Shown piece by piece: positions 7,805 through 15,867 of a stretch of DNA of 47,432 nt. Positions within the stretch are counted from its first letter, which is position 1. Each line of letters starts with the position of its first letter. The notes under the pieces were generated by a model. That model did no database searches. It saw nothing but the letters and a program-made list of their open reading frames with translations, and was not told the DNA's origin. The stretch lies in assembly GCA_052388455.1 (NCBI GenBank), contig JBQTIA010000136.1:1-47432 (forward strand), in the 5' to 3' direction. Both the position numbers and the translations under genes were made by a program. The DNA comes from CAZSNH01 sp052388455. Its GTDB lineage: Bacteria; Pseudomonadota; Alphaproteobacteria; Rhizobiales; Hyphomicrobiaceae.

Positions 7805-8518
7805 ATGGACTGGCACGCGCAGATTTTCCGCTATTGCGAGCGAGGCACCGACGCGGGGTTCTGGGCTGAACCGCTGAACGCCGCGACCAATGCCGCCTTC
7901 ATCGTCGCGGCGATTCTGGCGGCCCTCGAGCTGGCACGTAGACCGGATGCGCGGCACCGGCCCGGCGCTTGGCTGCTGGTTGCCCTGCTGTTCGCCATGG
8001 GCATCGGCAGCTTCCTCTTCCACACCTACGCCACCCGCTGGGCGGGCTACGCCGACACCCTCCCGATCGGCCTCTTCATGCTCGCCTATCTGGCATATGC
8101 GTTGCGCCGGTTCCTGCGACTGGGCTGGGCATGGGTCGCGCTCGGCATCGCCGGTTTCGTGGCAGCTCTCAAAGCCGCTGGAAGCGTCAGCTGCAGCATC
8201 ACACTCATTTCAGCTGTCGATGCCGCCCGCGGGCCGTGTCTCAACGGCAGCGCCGGCTACGTGCCGGCCCTGGTGGCCCTGGTGCTCATCGCCGCGGCCC
8301 TCGTCGTGCAGCGCCATCCAGCCGCCCTCGGCCTCGCCGCCGCCAGCCTGATCTTCCTCGCCTCGATAACCTTCCGGACCCTCGACTGGGAACTCTGCCA
8401 GAGCTCCATCGTGCTCGGCCATCGCGCGGGCACGCACTTCCTGTGGCACCTGCTCAACGCCTGCCTGCTCTACGTTCTGGCGCGGACCGCCATCCGGCAT
8501 GGACCGTCGCGCCCATGA
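7805..8518 (+). CDS. Ceramidase-family (alkaline ceramidase-like) membrane protein
   Basis: A 237-residue multispanning protein with about seven hydrophobic helices. It fits the ceramidase family of the CREST superfamily: the N-terminal CERGTDAGFWAEPLNAATNA stretch, GSFLFHTYATRWAGYADTLP with conserved Ser, His and Asp, and a late HFLWHLLNA with the paired His residues expected to bind zinc. Family members hydrolyse amide or related lipid bonds in the membrane; the substrate in a bacterium is unknown. The frame is open from 7544, but the ATG at 7805 has GAGAGGA just upstream and starts at the conserved region. Confidence 0.82.
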   Translation: MDWHAQIFRYCERGTDAGFWAEPLNAATNAAFIVAAILAALELARRPDARHRPGAWLLVALLFAMGIGSFLFHTYATRWAGYADTLPIGLFMLAYLAYALRRFLRLGWAWVALGIAGFVAALKAAGSVSCSITLISAVDAARGPCLNGSAGYVPALVALVLIAAALVVQRHPAALGLAAASLIFLASITFRTLDWELCQSSIVLGHRAGTHFLWHLLNACLLYVLARTAIRHGPSRP

Positions 8519-8613
8519 CGAAGGTATCTGTGCTGATTGTGCCAGTGAGCGTCGTTGCGCCCGCACGTGCCCCGTCGCATAAGGTCGCGCGGCCGTGCCG
8601 GTCGCGGTGCGAG

Positions 8614-8699
8614 GCGGACGTGGTGGAACGGTAGACACACAGGACTTAAAATCCTGAGACGGCAACGTCGTGTGGGTTCAAGTCCCACCGTCCGCACCA
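8614..8699 (+). tRNA. tRNA-Leu (anticodon UAA)
   Basis: A complete class II tRNA of 86 nt including an encoded CCA. The acceptor stem is GCGGACG / CGTCCGC with discriminator A. The anticodon stem CAGGA / TCCTG encloses the loop CTTAAAA, giving anticodon TAA. A long variable arm follows, and the T arm contains GGTTCAAGTCC. The tRNA may end transcription shortly after, as the next 40 bases are AT-rich. Its 3' side adjoins the CRISPR region, a common location for integrated elements. Confidence 0.95.
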
Positions 8700-8760
8700 A
8701 TAAAATCAATTTCTTAATGCCTATTTTATAATAGGCGCACACGAATGAGTTAGGCAGTCC

Positions 8761-8779
8761 AGGTAGCACATAGGTAGCA
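8761..8779. repeat. Short direct repeat AGGTAGCA next to tRNA-Leu
   Basis: AGGTAGCA occurs twice, separated by 3 bases (8761-8768 and 8772-8779), about 60 bp after the tRNA 3' end. It could be a remnant of a recombination site, but no integrase or second attachment site is present in the window. Confidence 0.3.
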
Positions 8780-8807
8780 AATTCATTGCGCTTGAATGGC
8801 ACAGATA

Positions 8808-8847
8808 GAGACCCAACAAACTCGAGCGACCAAAGTTGTTGGGTCTC
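8808..8847. other. Inverted repeat between tRNA-Leu and CRISPR array
   Basis: Perfect 12-bp arms, GAGACCCAACAA (8808-8819) and TTGTTGGGTCTC (8836-8847), enclose a 16-nt loop. It may be a terminator for the tRNA transcript, a protein-binding palindrome in the CRISPR leader, or a relic of a mobile element. There is no T-run after it. Confidence 0.55.
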
Positions 8848-8878
8848 GTGCCTCGACCCAACCTACGTCCAAATGCGA

Positions 8879-9150
8879 TTCCCCTGCGCACGTGCGGGGC
8901 TGAACCGTAGCTCAGGCGCACGACGCCTTGTGCTTACAAGTGTTCCCTGCACACGCGGGGCTGAACCGTTTAAACGCGACAATCGCTGCGCCAATTGGCT
9001 GCGTTCCCCGCACACGCGGGGCTGAACCGGGGTATAGTTGCCGGGGCCATTGCTGTCCGGCGCGTTCCCCGCACACGCGGGGCTGAACCGATCAGATTTG
9101 GCATCGAGCCCTCTATTTGGTTGCGTTCCCCGCACACGCGGGCTGAACCA
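8879..9150 (+). CRISPR. Orphan CRISPR array, five repeats, type I-E-like
   Basis: Repeats of 29 nt alternate with four 32-nt spacers, an exact 61-nt period (repeat ends at 8907, 8968, 9029 and 9090; the last ends at 9150 after losing one base). The repeat begins GCGTTCCCCGC and ends GCGGGGCTGAACCG, forming a short hairpin. Period, hairpin and the GAACCG end match type I-E repeats. Repeats 3 (9001-9029) and 4 (9062-9090) are identical; repeat 2 (8940-8968) has two changes; repeat 1 (8879-8907) is degenerate in its 5' half; repeat 5 (9123-9150) lacks a G and ends in A. By repeat orientation the leader should lie on the tRNA side. No cas genes occur in the window. Confidence 0.93.
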
Positions 9151-9196
9151 CCATCTCAAGACCTCACGACCTCACCATCTCACGACCTCACGACAC
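9149..9196. repeat. CTCACGAC micro-repeats after the CRISPR array
   Basis: Directly after the last CRISPR repeat there is a run of short imperfect repeats built on CTCACGAC and CATCTCA, with CTCACGAC present three times. It fills the gap before the SDR gene. The sequence is low complexity and probably arose by slippage. Confidence 0.5.
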
Positions 9197-9204
9197 ACCC
9201 CCAA

Positions 9205-9996
9205 ATGAAAAAATCCGCGCCACACAAAACCGTCCTCATCACCGGCGCCGCCAGGCGGATCGGGCGGGCGATCGCGCTCGGGCTGGCGGCGGAGGGTTGG
9301 CGGGTCGCGGTGCACTACCGGCGATCGGAGCGCGAGGCCGAGGCACTGGCCGCAGGCATCAGATCGGCGGGCGGCGAGGCGGTCGCTATCGGCGCCGATC
9401 TCTCTGACCCACAAGACGTCGCGGCATTGATCCCGCGGGTGGCCGACGCCCTCGGCGCGCCAACCTGCCTGATCAACAACGCCTCCGAATTCCTGCTCGA
9501 CAGCGTGGCGAGCCTGAACGACGCAACATGGGAGACGCACCAGACCATCAACCTCAAGGTGCCGGTGTTTCTGGCCCGCGCCATGGCGCTCGGGCTGCCG
9601 GAGGGCACGCCGGGCAACATCATCAACATCATCGATCAGCGCGTTTGGAAGCTGACCCCGGATTTCTTTTCCTACACCATCTCCAAGGCCGGCCTGTGGA
9701 CCGCGACCCGGATGCTGGCGCAGGCGCTGGCGCCGCGGGTCCGCGTCAATGCCATCGGACCCGGCCCCGTGCTGAAGAGCGTGCACCAGACCGACGCGGA
9801 TTTCGAAGCCGAGGCGAGATCGACGCTGATCGGCCGCGGGCCGACCCCCGAGGAGGTCGCCGCGGCGGTCGTCTTCATCCTTGCGGCGCCGGCCATGACC
9901 GGGCAGATGATCGCGCTCGACGGCGGCCAGCATCTGATGTGGACCGGCGGCAGCGCCGATGCCGCCCCGGCCGGCCGCGGACCCAAGACGGAATAA
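9205..9996 (+). CDS. SDR family oxidoreductase, pteridine reductase-like
   Basis: A 263-residue classical short-chain dehydrogenase. The cofactor motif is TGAARRIG (residues 13-20), with Arg residues suited to NADPH; NNAS lies at 91-94 and the catalytic Tyr157-xxx-Lys161 in YTISKAG. The usual catalytic Ser position reads NIID, and the TGxxxRIG motif also fits the pteridine reductase/FolM subgroup, which reduces dihydropteridines. That assignment is by motif only. The frame is open to 8995, but those extra codons are translated CRISPR repeats. The ATG at 9205 is the first after the array. The amidase gene starts 10 bp downstream, suggesting co-transcription. Confidence 0.88.
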   Translation: MKKSAPHKTVLITGAARRIGRAIALGLAAEGWRVAVHYRRSEREAEALAAGIRSAGGEAVAIGADLSDPQDVAALIPRVADALGAPTCLINNASEFLLDSVASLNDATWETHQTINLKVPVFLARAMALGLPEGTPGNIINIIDQRVWKLTPDFFSYTISKAGLWTATRMLAQALAPRVRVNAIGPGPVLKSVHQTDADFEAEARSTLIGRGPTPEEVAAAVVFILAAPAMTGQMIALDGGQHLMWTGGSADAAPAGRGPKTE

Positions 9997-10006
9997 ACCT
10001 ATCCCC

Positions 10007-11332
10007 ATGCGCGAACTCGAAACGTGGACGGCCAGCACGGCCGCCGCCGCCATCCGGTCGGGAGACATCACGTCGGAGGCGCTTGTGTCCGCCTTGCTGG
10101 CGCGCATCGCCGAACGCGAGCCGCACGTCGAGGCATGGGCGCACCTCGACGGCGAGTTCGCCCTCCGGCAGGCCCGCGCCGCCGATCAGGCCAAGCGCAT
10201 GGTGCGCGATCTGCCGCCGCTGTTCGGAGTCCCCGTCGGCATCAAGGACATCATCGATACCGGGGAGCTGCCGACCGAGAACGGCACGGCGATTTTCACC
10301 GGCCGCCGGCCCGCGGGCGATGCCTCGGTCGTGCTGCAATTGAAGAAAGCCGGCGCCCTCATCCTCGGCAAGACGGTGACGACGGAACTGGCCTTCTTCG
10401 GACCCGGCAAGACGCGGAACCCGCGCAATCCAGCGCATACGCCGGGCGGCTCGTCGTCCGGATCGGCGGCGGCGGTGGCGGACGGTCAGGTGCCGCTGGC
10501 GCTCGGCACGCAGACCGCCGGCTCGATCCTCCGGCCGGCGTCCTATTGCGGCGTGATCGGCTTCAAGCCGACGTTCGGCCGCGTGTCGCGGACCGGCGTG
10601 CTGGCTCAGTCGCCACCGCTCGACACCGTCGGCGGCTATGCGCGCTCGGTCGAGGACATCGCCTTGCTGATCGACGCCATGAGCGGCTTCGATGCGCGTG
10701 ACGCAGCTATGACAGATGGCCCACGCGCGTCGCTCGTCGAAGCTCTGCGAAGCGCCGAAACGAAACCGCCGCGGCTGGCGTTCGTCCGCTCGCCCGCATG
10801 GCCGCAGGGCGAGACTGCCATGCACGCGGCGTTCGCCCGGCTCGTTGCGCGGCTCGGACCCGACATCGTCGAGGAGGTCGAGCTTCCCGAAGCCTTCACC
10901 ACGACCGGCGGCCTGCAGCGCGCGGTGCAGTTCCGCGACATCGCGCGCAATTACGGCCCCCTGCTCGACGCCCATCCCGGCCGGCTCTCGACCAAGCTCG
11001 CCGAGGTCATCGCCGAGGGTCGCACGGTCGGCGACGCCGAATATCACGCGGCCCTCGCGCGCCGCGACCCGCTTTATGAGGCTCTGGCCCCACTCCTGTC
11101 ACGATACGACGCGATCCTCACTCCCGCCGCGGCCGGACCGGCCCCGCGCGGATTTTCATCGACGGGATCGCCGGCCTTCAACTTCCTGTGGACCTACCTC
11201 GGGATGCCGGCCATCAGTCTGCCTCTGCTCGAAGCCGGCGGGCTGCCGCTCGGCGTGCAACTCGTCGGTGTCCGGGGAGACGACGGAAAATTGCTGGCCA
11301 CGTCGCGATCGCTGATGAAAATTGTCACCTGA
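10007..11332 (+). CDS. Amidase (amidase signature family)
   Basis: A 441-residue amidase signature enzyme of normal length. The Ser-cisSer-Lys triad is visible: Lys80 in GIKDIID, Ser149 in the GGSSSGSAAAVA signature, and nucleophile Ser173 in QTAGSILRPA. It should hydrolyse a carboxamide in the cytoplasm; it has no signal peptide and the substrate cannot be inferred. It is not a GatA by context, because no gatC or gatB is nearby. The frame is open from 9959, overlapping the SDR gene, but the ATG at 10007 gives the usual N-terminus. The next gene begins 21 bp after its stop. Confidence 0.9.
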   Translation: MRELETWTASTAAAAIRSGDITSEALVSALLARIAEREPHVEAWAHLDGEFALRQARAADQAKRMVRDLPPLFGVPVGIKDIIDTGELPTENGTAIFTGRRPAGDASVVLQLKKAGALILGKTVTTELAFFGPGKTRNPRNPAHTPGGSSSGSAAAVADGQVPLALGTQTAGSILRPASYCGVIGFKPTFGRVSRTGVLAQSPPLDTVGGYARSVEDIALLIDAMSGFDARDAAMTDGPRASLVEALRSAETKPPRLAFVRSPAWPQGETAMHAAFARLVARLGPDIVEEVELPEAFTTTGGLQRAVQFRDIARNYGPLLDAHPGRLSTKLAEVIAEGRTVGDAEYHAALARRDPLYEALAPLLSRYDAILTPAAAGPAPRGFSSTGSPAFNFLWTYLGMPAISLPLLEAGGLPLGVQLVGVRGDDGKLLATSRSLMKIVT

Positions 11333-11353
11333 AATTACCCCGGTGGAGCACTC

Positions 11354-12307
11354 ATGAAGGGCACCGTTCTCGTCACCGGCGCCAGCGGCTTCATCGGCCG
11401 CGACCTGATCCGCAGGCTGGCGGGCGACGGCTGGCGCGTGCGCGCGGCGGCTCGCGGGGTTGCGGAAGGGCTGTCCGGCCGCGGTATCGAAGCCTGCATG
11501 CTGCCGGACCTGAAGAAGATCGTCTGGCGGCCCTTGCTGTCGGGCGTGACGCACGTCGTGCACCTCGCGGGCATCGCGCACTCCGAGGCGGCGATCTCGG
11601 AAGAGACCTACATGGAGGTCAACGCCCATTCTGTACGGCGGCTTGCGGAAGCGGCCCGCTCCGCCGGCGTAAAGCGCATCGTGCTCATGTCGTCGATCAG
11701 GGCTCAGACGGGTCCGACTTCGGACAGGATCGTCACCGAGAGCGACACGCCCGAGCCGACGGATGCCTACGGCCGCTCGAAGCTGGCGGCGGAGCGTGCG
11801 CTGGCCGAGGTGCTCGCCGGCAGCGGCACGGAATGGACCGCGCTGCGTCCGGTGCTCGTCTATGGTGCAGGCGTCAAGGGCAACATGAAAAGGCTGATCG
11901 AGCTGGCGCGCACGCCGTGGCCTTTGCCCTTCGCAAATTTCGACAATCGCCGCTCGATCGTCAGCGTCGCCAACGTGTCGGGCGCCGTCGCGCACGCGCT
12001 TGTCGAACCTCGGTGCGCGGGCGGCGTGTTTCTCGTCGCCGACGAACAGCCTGTGAGTGTCGCCGATATCGTGCGGAGCTTGCGCCAGGGTGAAGGCCGC
12101 GCGCCGCGCCTGCTGCCGATCCCCAAGGCCCCGCTCGGCGCCGCGCTCAGGCTCGCCGGCAAATCCGCCGCGTGGAAGCGATTGACCGGCGACCTCGTCG
12201 CCGACACCAGCTCACTGCGTGCGACCGGCTGGACCCCCGCGCCATCGACCTACGCGGCGCTGGCCAAGACTGCGGCATTGCCAATGCCGGCAGCCAAGCG
12301 GCCATGA
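11354..12307 (+). CDS. NAD-dependent epimerase/dehydratase family protein
   Basis: A 317-residue extended SDR. The NAD-binding motif GASGFIG sits at residues 9-15 and the catalytic pair Tyr139-xxx-Lys143 in YGRSK, with Ser113/Ser114 as the third catalytic residue. It resembles UDP-glucose 4-epimerase-like proteins common in Hyphomicrobiales; the nucleotide sugar or other substrate is unknown. Its stop overlaps an ATG at 12304 in the modA frame, but modA more likely starts at 12340. It is probably in one transcript with the SDR and amidase genes. Confidence 0.9.
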   Translation: MKGTVLVTGASGFIGRDLIRRLAGDGWRVRAAARGVAEGLSGRGIEACMLPDLKKIVWRPLLSGVTHVVHLAGIAHSEAAISEETYMEVNAHSVRRLAEAARSAGVKRIVLMSSIRAQTGPTSDRIVTESDTPEPTDAYGRSKLAAERALAEVLAGSGTEWTALRPVLVYGAGVKGNMKRLIELARTPWPLPFANFDNRRSIVSVANVSGAVAHALVEPRCAGGVFLVADEQPVSVADIVRSLRQGEGRAPRLLPIPKAPLGAALRLAGKSAAWKRLTGDLVADTSSLRATGWTPAPSTYAALAKTAALPMPAAKRP

Positions 12308-12339
12308 TAGGAAGCATGATGAGTATCGAGGACATACGC

Positions 12340-13164
12340 ATGAACGCCCGCCCGTTCCCCTGCCGTCGCGCACGACTGAGCCGCCTCTCAGCGACCCTGC
12401 TCACGCTGGCCGGCACTCTGCTGACGCTGGCGCCCGCCGCGACCGCGGAACCGTCGACCATCACTGTCTTCGCGGCCGCGAGCCTCAAGAACGCTCTCGA
12501 CGACGCCGCCGCCCACTACAAGACCGCGACCGGCACGCAGGCGATCGTCTCCTACGCCGCCTCCTCGGCGCTGGCCAAGCAGATCGAGCAGGGCGCTCCG
12601 GCCGACATCTTCATCGCCGCCGATCGCGATTGGATGGATTATCTCGCCAAAGCCGATCTGATCCGAACCGATACCCGCGCCGATCTCCTCAGCAACCGTC
12701 TCGTGCTGATCGCCCCGGCGAGCAATACTCTCTCCCTGGAAATCAAAAACGGCTTCGCGCTCGCTGCAGCGCTCGGAGACGGACGCCTCGCTGTGGCCGA
12801 CGTCAGCGCCGTTCCCGCCGGCCGCTACGCGAAAGCCGCCCTCGAATCGCTCGGCGTTTGGACAACGGTGGCAGACCGGACAGCACCGGCGGAGAACGTC
12901 CGCGTCGCTCTCATGTTCGTGGCCCGCGGAGAGGCTCCGCTCGGCATCGTCTACGCGACCGATGCCCGTGCCGAGCCCAAAGTGAGGGTCGTCGGCGTTT
13001 TTCCGGAGAGCAGCCACCCGCCGATCGTCTACCCCATCGCGGTGACGGCGACCGCAAAAAATCCTGATGCCGCTGCGGCGTTTGTCGGCTACCTCAGATC
13101 GGCGGACGGGCAGGCCGTCTTCGCCGGTCACGGGTTCTCCAGCCCCGTCCCCGCGAGCCAGTAG
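12340..13164 (+). CDS. modA: Molybdate ABC transporter substrate-binding protein ModA
   Basis: A 274-residue periplasmic binding protein with a signal peptide (LSRLSATLLTLAGTLLTLAP, cleavage near TAEPS). The mature start ITVFAAASLKNALDDAAAHY is the hallmark of ModA. Later motifs such as GAPADIFIAADRDWMDYL and APLGIVYATDA contain residues of the oxyanion site. It captures molybdate or tungstate for ModBC. ATGs at 12304, 12316 and 12319 are also in frame; 12340 is chosen because GAGGA precedes it and it starts the signal peptide. modB begins 38 bp after its stop. Confidence 0.92.
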   Translation: MNARPFPCRRARLSRLSATLLTLAGTLLTLAPAATAEPSTITVFAAASLKNALDDAAAHYKTATGTQAIVSYAASSALAKQIEQGAPADIFIAADRDWMDYLAKADLIRTDTRADLLSNRLVLIAPASNTLSLEIKNGFALAAALGDGRLAVADVSAVPAGRYAKAALESLGVWTTVADRTAPAENVRVALMFVARGEAPLGIVYATDARAEPKVRVVGVFPESSHPPIVYPIAVTATAKNPDAAAAFVGYLRSADGQAVFAGHGFSSPVPASQ

Positions 13165-13202
13165 GGGCAGACACCATCCGCCCGTCGAGTGAGTGAGGAC
13201 AC

Positions 13203-13901
13203 GTGCTGGGTCTATCGGAAGCGGAGTGGACAGCGGTCGCGCTGAGCCTGCGCGTGGCGCTGCTGGCCACCGCCGCCAGCCTGCCGTTCGCGATCCTCGC
13301 CGCCTATGTGCTGGCGCGCTGCACCTTTCCCGGAAAGATCCTGCTCGACGGATTTCTGCATCTGCCGCTGGTTCTGCCGCCCGTCGTCACCGGCTACCTG
13401 CTGCTGCTCGCCTTCGGGCGCAATGGCCCGGCCGGCGCCTTCCTCTACGACTCGTTCGGCATCACTCTGGCGTTCCGCTTGACCGGAGCGGCTCTCGCCT
13501 GTGCCGTGATGGGCTTCCCGCTGATGCTGCGGGCCATCCGTCTCGCCTTCGAAGGCATCGACCGCCGCCTAGAGGGCGCCGCCGGCACGCTCGGTGCCAA
13601 CCGCGCGTGGACGTTTCTCCTCGTCACGCTGCCGCTGGCGGCGCCCGGCATCCTCGTCGGCGCGATCCTCTGCTTCGCCAAAGCGCTCGGCGAGTTCGGC
13701 GCGACGATCACCTTCGTCTCCAACATCCCCGGCGAGACGCAGACGATTCCCTCGGCCATCTACTCCTATACGCAGGTGCCGGGCGGAGAAGCCGGCGCGC
13801 TGCGGCTCGTCGGCGTCTCCATCGTGATCGCCATCCTCGCCCTCGTGCTCTCCGAAGTGCTGACACGGCGCGCCACCCGGCGCGTCGTCGGGTTCGAGTG
13901 A
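13203..13901 (+). CDS. modB: Molybdate ABC transporter permease ModB
   Basis: A 232-residue inner-membrane permease with about five transmembrane helices. The permease coupling loop is present (GAAGTLGANRAWTFLLVTLP, with the EAA-type Gly), followed by GILVGAILCFAKALGEFGAT, typical of ModB. It forms the channel for the molybdate carried by ModA, powered by ModC. The start is a GTG at 13203 with GAGG a few bases upstream. Its TGA overlaps the modC ATG (TGATG), so the two are translationally coupled. Confidence 0.93.
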   Translation: MLGLSEAEWTAVALSLRVALLATAASLPFAILAAYVLARCTFPGKILLDGFLHLPLVLPPVVTGYLLLLAFGRNGPAGAFLYDSFGITLAFRLTGAALACAVMGFPLMLRAIRLAFEGIDRRLEGAAGTLGANRAWTFLLVTLPLAAPGILVGAILCFAKALGEFGATITFVSNIPGETQTIPSAIYSYTQVPGGEAGALRLVGVSIVIAILALVLSEVLTRRATRRVVGFE

Positions 13902-14557
13902 TGAGCGCGCCCTCGACGATGTCTTTCGCGGCCATTCGGCGGTTCAGCGATTTCACGCTCGACGCCGCATTCGAGGCCGGCCCGGGGATCACGGCGCTGT
14001 TCGGACCCTCGGGCGCCGGCAAGACGACCATTCTCAACCTCATCGCCGGGCTCGAACGCCCCGAGCGTGGCCACATCGTCTGCTCCGGCGAGACCTTCGT
14101 GGATACGCAAGCGGGTGTGGATCTGCCGGCTCACAAGCGTCGCGTCGGCCTGGTGTTTCAGGATGCGCAGCTCTTCCCGCACTTGAGCGTCGCGCAGAAC
14201 CTCGAGTTCGGCCGCTGGTTCCGTCCCGAGGCGGAGCGCACCGTGCCGTTCGATCCGGTCGTCCAAACGCTCGGCATCGGCGGACTGCTGAACCGCCGGC
14301 CGGCGAAACTTTCGGGCGGCGAGAGGCAGCGCGTGGGGCTCGCCCGCGCGTTGCTCGCCTCGCCGCGCATCCTGCTGATGGACGAGCCCCTCTCCGGCCT
14401 CGACGATGAACGGCGGGGCGAGATTCTGCCGCTCATCGAACGGATGCGCGACGAGTTCCGCATCCCGATCCTCTACGTCACCCACCGCCGCGAGGAAGTG
14501 GACCGGCTGGCAGAACGGGTTGTGCGCATCGCGCGCGGCCGGGTTCAGGAGACATGA
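13901..14557 (+). CDS. modC: Molybdate ABC transporter ATP-binding protein ModC, lacking TOBE domain
   Basis: A 218-residue ABC ATPase. Walker A is GPSGAGKT (residues 35-42), the Q-loop VFQDAQLFPHLSV, the signature LSGGERQR, Walker B ILLMDEPLSGLD, and the switch His in YVTHRREE. The N-terminal sequence and neighbours identify ModC. Typical ModC proteins are about 350 residues with a C-terminal TOBE/MOP domain that binds molybdate; this one stops right after the ATPase domain. No frameshifted TOBE remnant was recognised in the 200 bp after the stop. The start overlaps the modB stop. ATP hydrolysis for import should be unaffected, but regulation through the TOBE domain is lost. Confidence 0.9.
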   Translation: MSAPSTMSFAAIRRFSDFTLDAAFEAGPGITALFGPSGAGKTTILNLIAGLERPERGHIVCSGETFVDTQAGVDLPAHKRRVGLVFQDAQLFPHLSVAQNLEFGRWFRPEAERTVPFDPVVQTLGIGGLLNRRPAKLSGGERQRVGLARALLASPRILLMDEPLSGLDDERRGEILPLIERMRDEFRIPILYVTHRREEVDRLAERVVRIARGRVQET

Positions 14558-14758
14558 GCCGACGGAACGCGACCGGCCGGTGGAAAACGAGACGGTGGAC
14601 AGAGCATCGAATTCGCACAACATCTCAACACCTTAGAAGCTATGCCGTAACCTTGCTCCGGCAGGCGCCTTGCGGACGTCTCAATCCTGGAACTCTATGG
14701 GCCATTGAGCCGTTTGACCGACGAGCCTCGGGCCGTCAGCGATCGATTGGAGTGTCAC

Positions 14759-15601
14759 GTGCGCAGCTTCATCGGCCTGTCCTGTCTGGTGGTTGGGCTC
14801 GCGGTCGCGGCGGCGTTCTATGCTCCCGCAGTCCATGGCCCCGTCATGTCGGGCCTGTCGGTCGCACCGCCGCGCACGATCGAAACCGAGAGGACGTTCG
14901 CGCCGACGTCGGGAGACTTTGTTTCGGCAGTGCGAGACTTCGAGGCGCCGATCGCTTCTGCAATTTCTGTTCCTGCAATTTCTGTTCCTGCTACTCCTCC
15001 TGCCGCTGCGCCACTGAACTCGTGGCAGCCCGCCGTCACCAGCCCGCGAGTGGCTTCACGGGCCATTCCTCGCCTGACGACGATGCAGCCGGGAGACGAG
15101 AGCGCGACGGCCGACCTCGTACGCCAGCTGCAATCCGGTCTGACGATCGCCGGTTGTTATCACGGCCCCATCGATGGGTCGTGGGGAGCGGAAACGAAGC
15201 GCTCGATGCAGGATTTTCTCGCGAGGGTGAACGCACAGCTCCCGATGTCGGAGCCGGATTACATTCTGCTGCAGCTCGTTCGCAGTCGTCAGGGCGGTGT
15301 TTGCGGAACGACATCTCCGGCCGCGCCGGTGCTCGTCGCCGCGCCTACCCCAGCTACAGCACCGCCTGCTGTTGGCCAGGCCATGGCTGAGACCAACGGG
15401 CCGGATGCGGGGTCGGTCGGCGCCGCCGATCCGGGCACAACGGAAGCCGCTGCCCTGCCCGAGCCTCTGCCCGGCCGCATGAGTGCCGGCGGTCCGATCG
15501 GTGAGCCTGCCGTCGTCAAGGCACCCCGGCGCGCGCCGTCGCGCACGCCGCACACGCGCGCCGTGCGCGATATTTTCACCAACCCCCTCGGCGGCACATG
15601 A
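14759..15601 (+). CDS. Peptidoglycan-binding domain protein, secreted or anchored
   Basis: A 280-residue protein. An N-terminal hydrophobic segment (FIGLSCLVVGLAVAAAFYAP) acts as signal or anchor. A Pro/Ala/Ser-rich linker covers residues about 30-115, and a PG_binding_1-like domain lies at about 120-175 (LVRQLQSGLTIAGCYHGPID, then GSWGAETKRSMQDFL). The rest is a disordered Ala/Pro/Thr tail ending in basic residues. It probably binds the cell wall non-covalently; no catalytic domain is seen. The GTG at 14759 is chosen because GGAG lies 7 nt upstream, although the frame is open from a TTG at 14705. A 15-bp tandem duplication in the gene encodes AISVP twice. Confidence 0.75.
   Translation: MRSFIGLSCLVVGLAVAAAFYAPAVHGPVMSGLSVAPPRTIETERTFAPTSGDFVSAVRDFEAPIASAISVPAISVPATPPAAAPLNSWQPAVTSPRVASRAIPRLTTMQPGDESATADLVRQLQSGLTIAGCYHGPIDGSWGAETKRSMQDFLARVNAQLPMSEPDYILLQLVRSRQGGVCGTTSPAAPVLVAAPTPATAPPAVGQAMAETNGPDAGSVGAADPGTTEAAALPEPLPGRMSAGGPIGEPAVVKAPRRAPSRTPHTRAVRDIFTNPLGGT
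14959..14988 (+). repeat. 15-bp exact tandem duplication inside the peptidoglycan-binding gene
   Basis: The unit TGCAATTTCTGTTCC occurs twice in direct succession (14959-14973, 14974-14988) and keeps the frame, duplicating five residues of the linker. It is an obvious slippage site. Confidence 0.85.
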
Positions 15602-15867
15602 GTGGCGTCTCGCAGTTCGACACGGCGGCGCCAGCGTGAGCTGTCGCAAATGAAACCCGCGCCGGCCCTCGACCGTTACACCGATCAGACGGCGGCCGGC
15701 ATGCTGCGGAGTGGGCGCTCCGCCGCGGGGTTAATAAAGCCGGCCGCCGTCATCGGCTTCCATGAGCCACGCGGCAGCGCGCTGTGCCTTCACGACCGTT
15801 CCAGACCTGGAAGATGCCATCGGGCGGTCTTGGATCATCGATGGATCATCCGAATTAGGTCCACGGC

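Noticed and set aside
8470..8802. Minus-strand frame containing VGLEPTRRCRLRILSPVC
   Set aside because: This is the well-known spurious translation of the antisense strand of tRNA-Leu, often misannotated as a protein.
8995..9204. Upstream extension of the SDR gene
   Set aside because: The extra codons translate CRISPR repeats (PAHAGLNRG), so they are not part of the protein.
13193..13900. Frame upstream of modC running through modB
   Set aside because: It is the modC frame read backwards into the modB gene; modB itself is in another frame with permease features.
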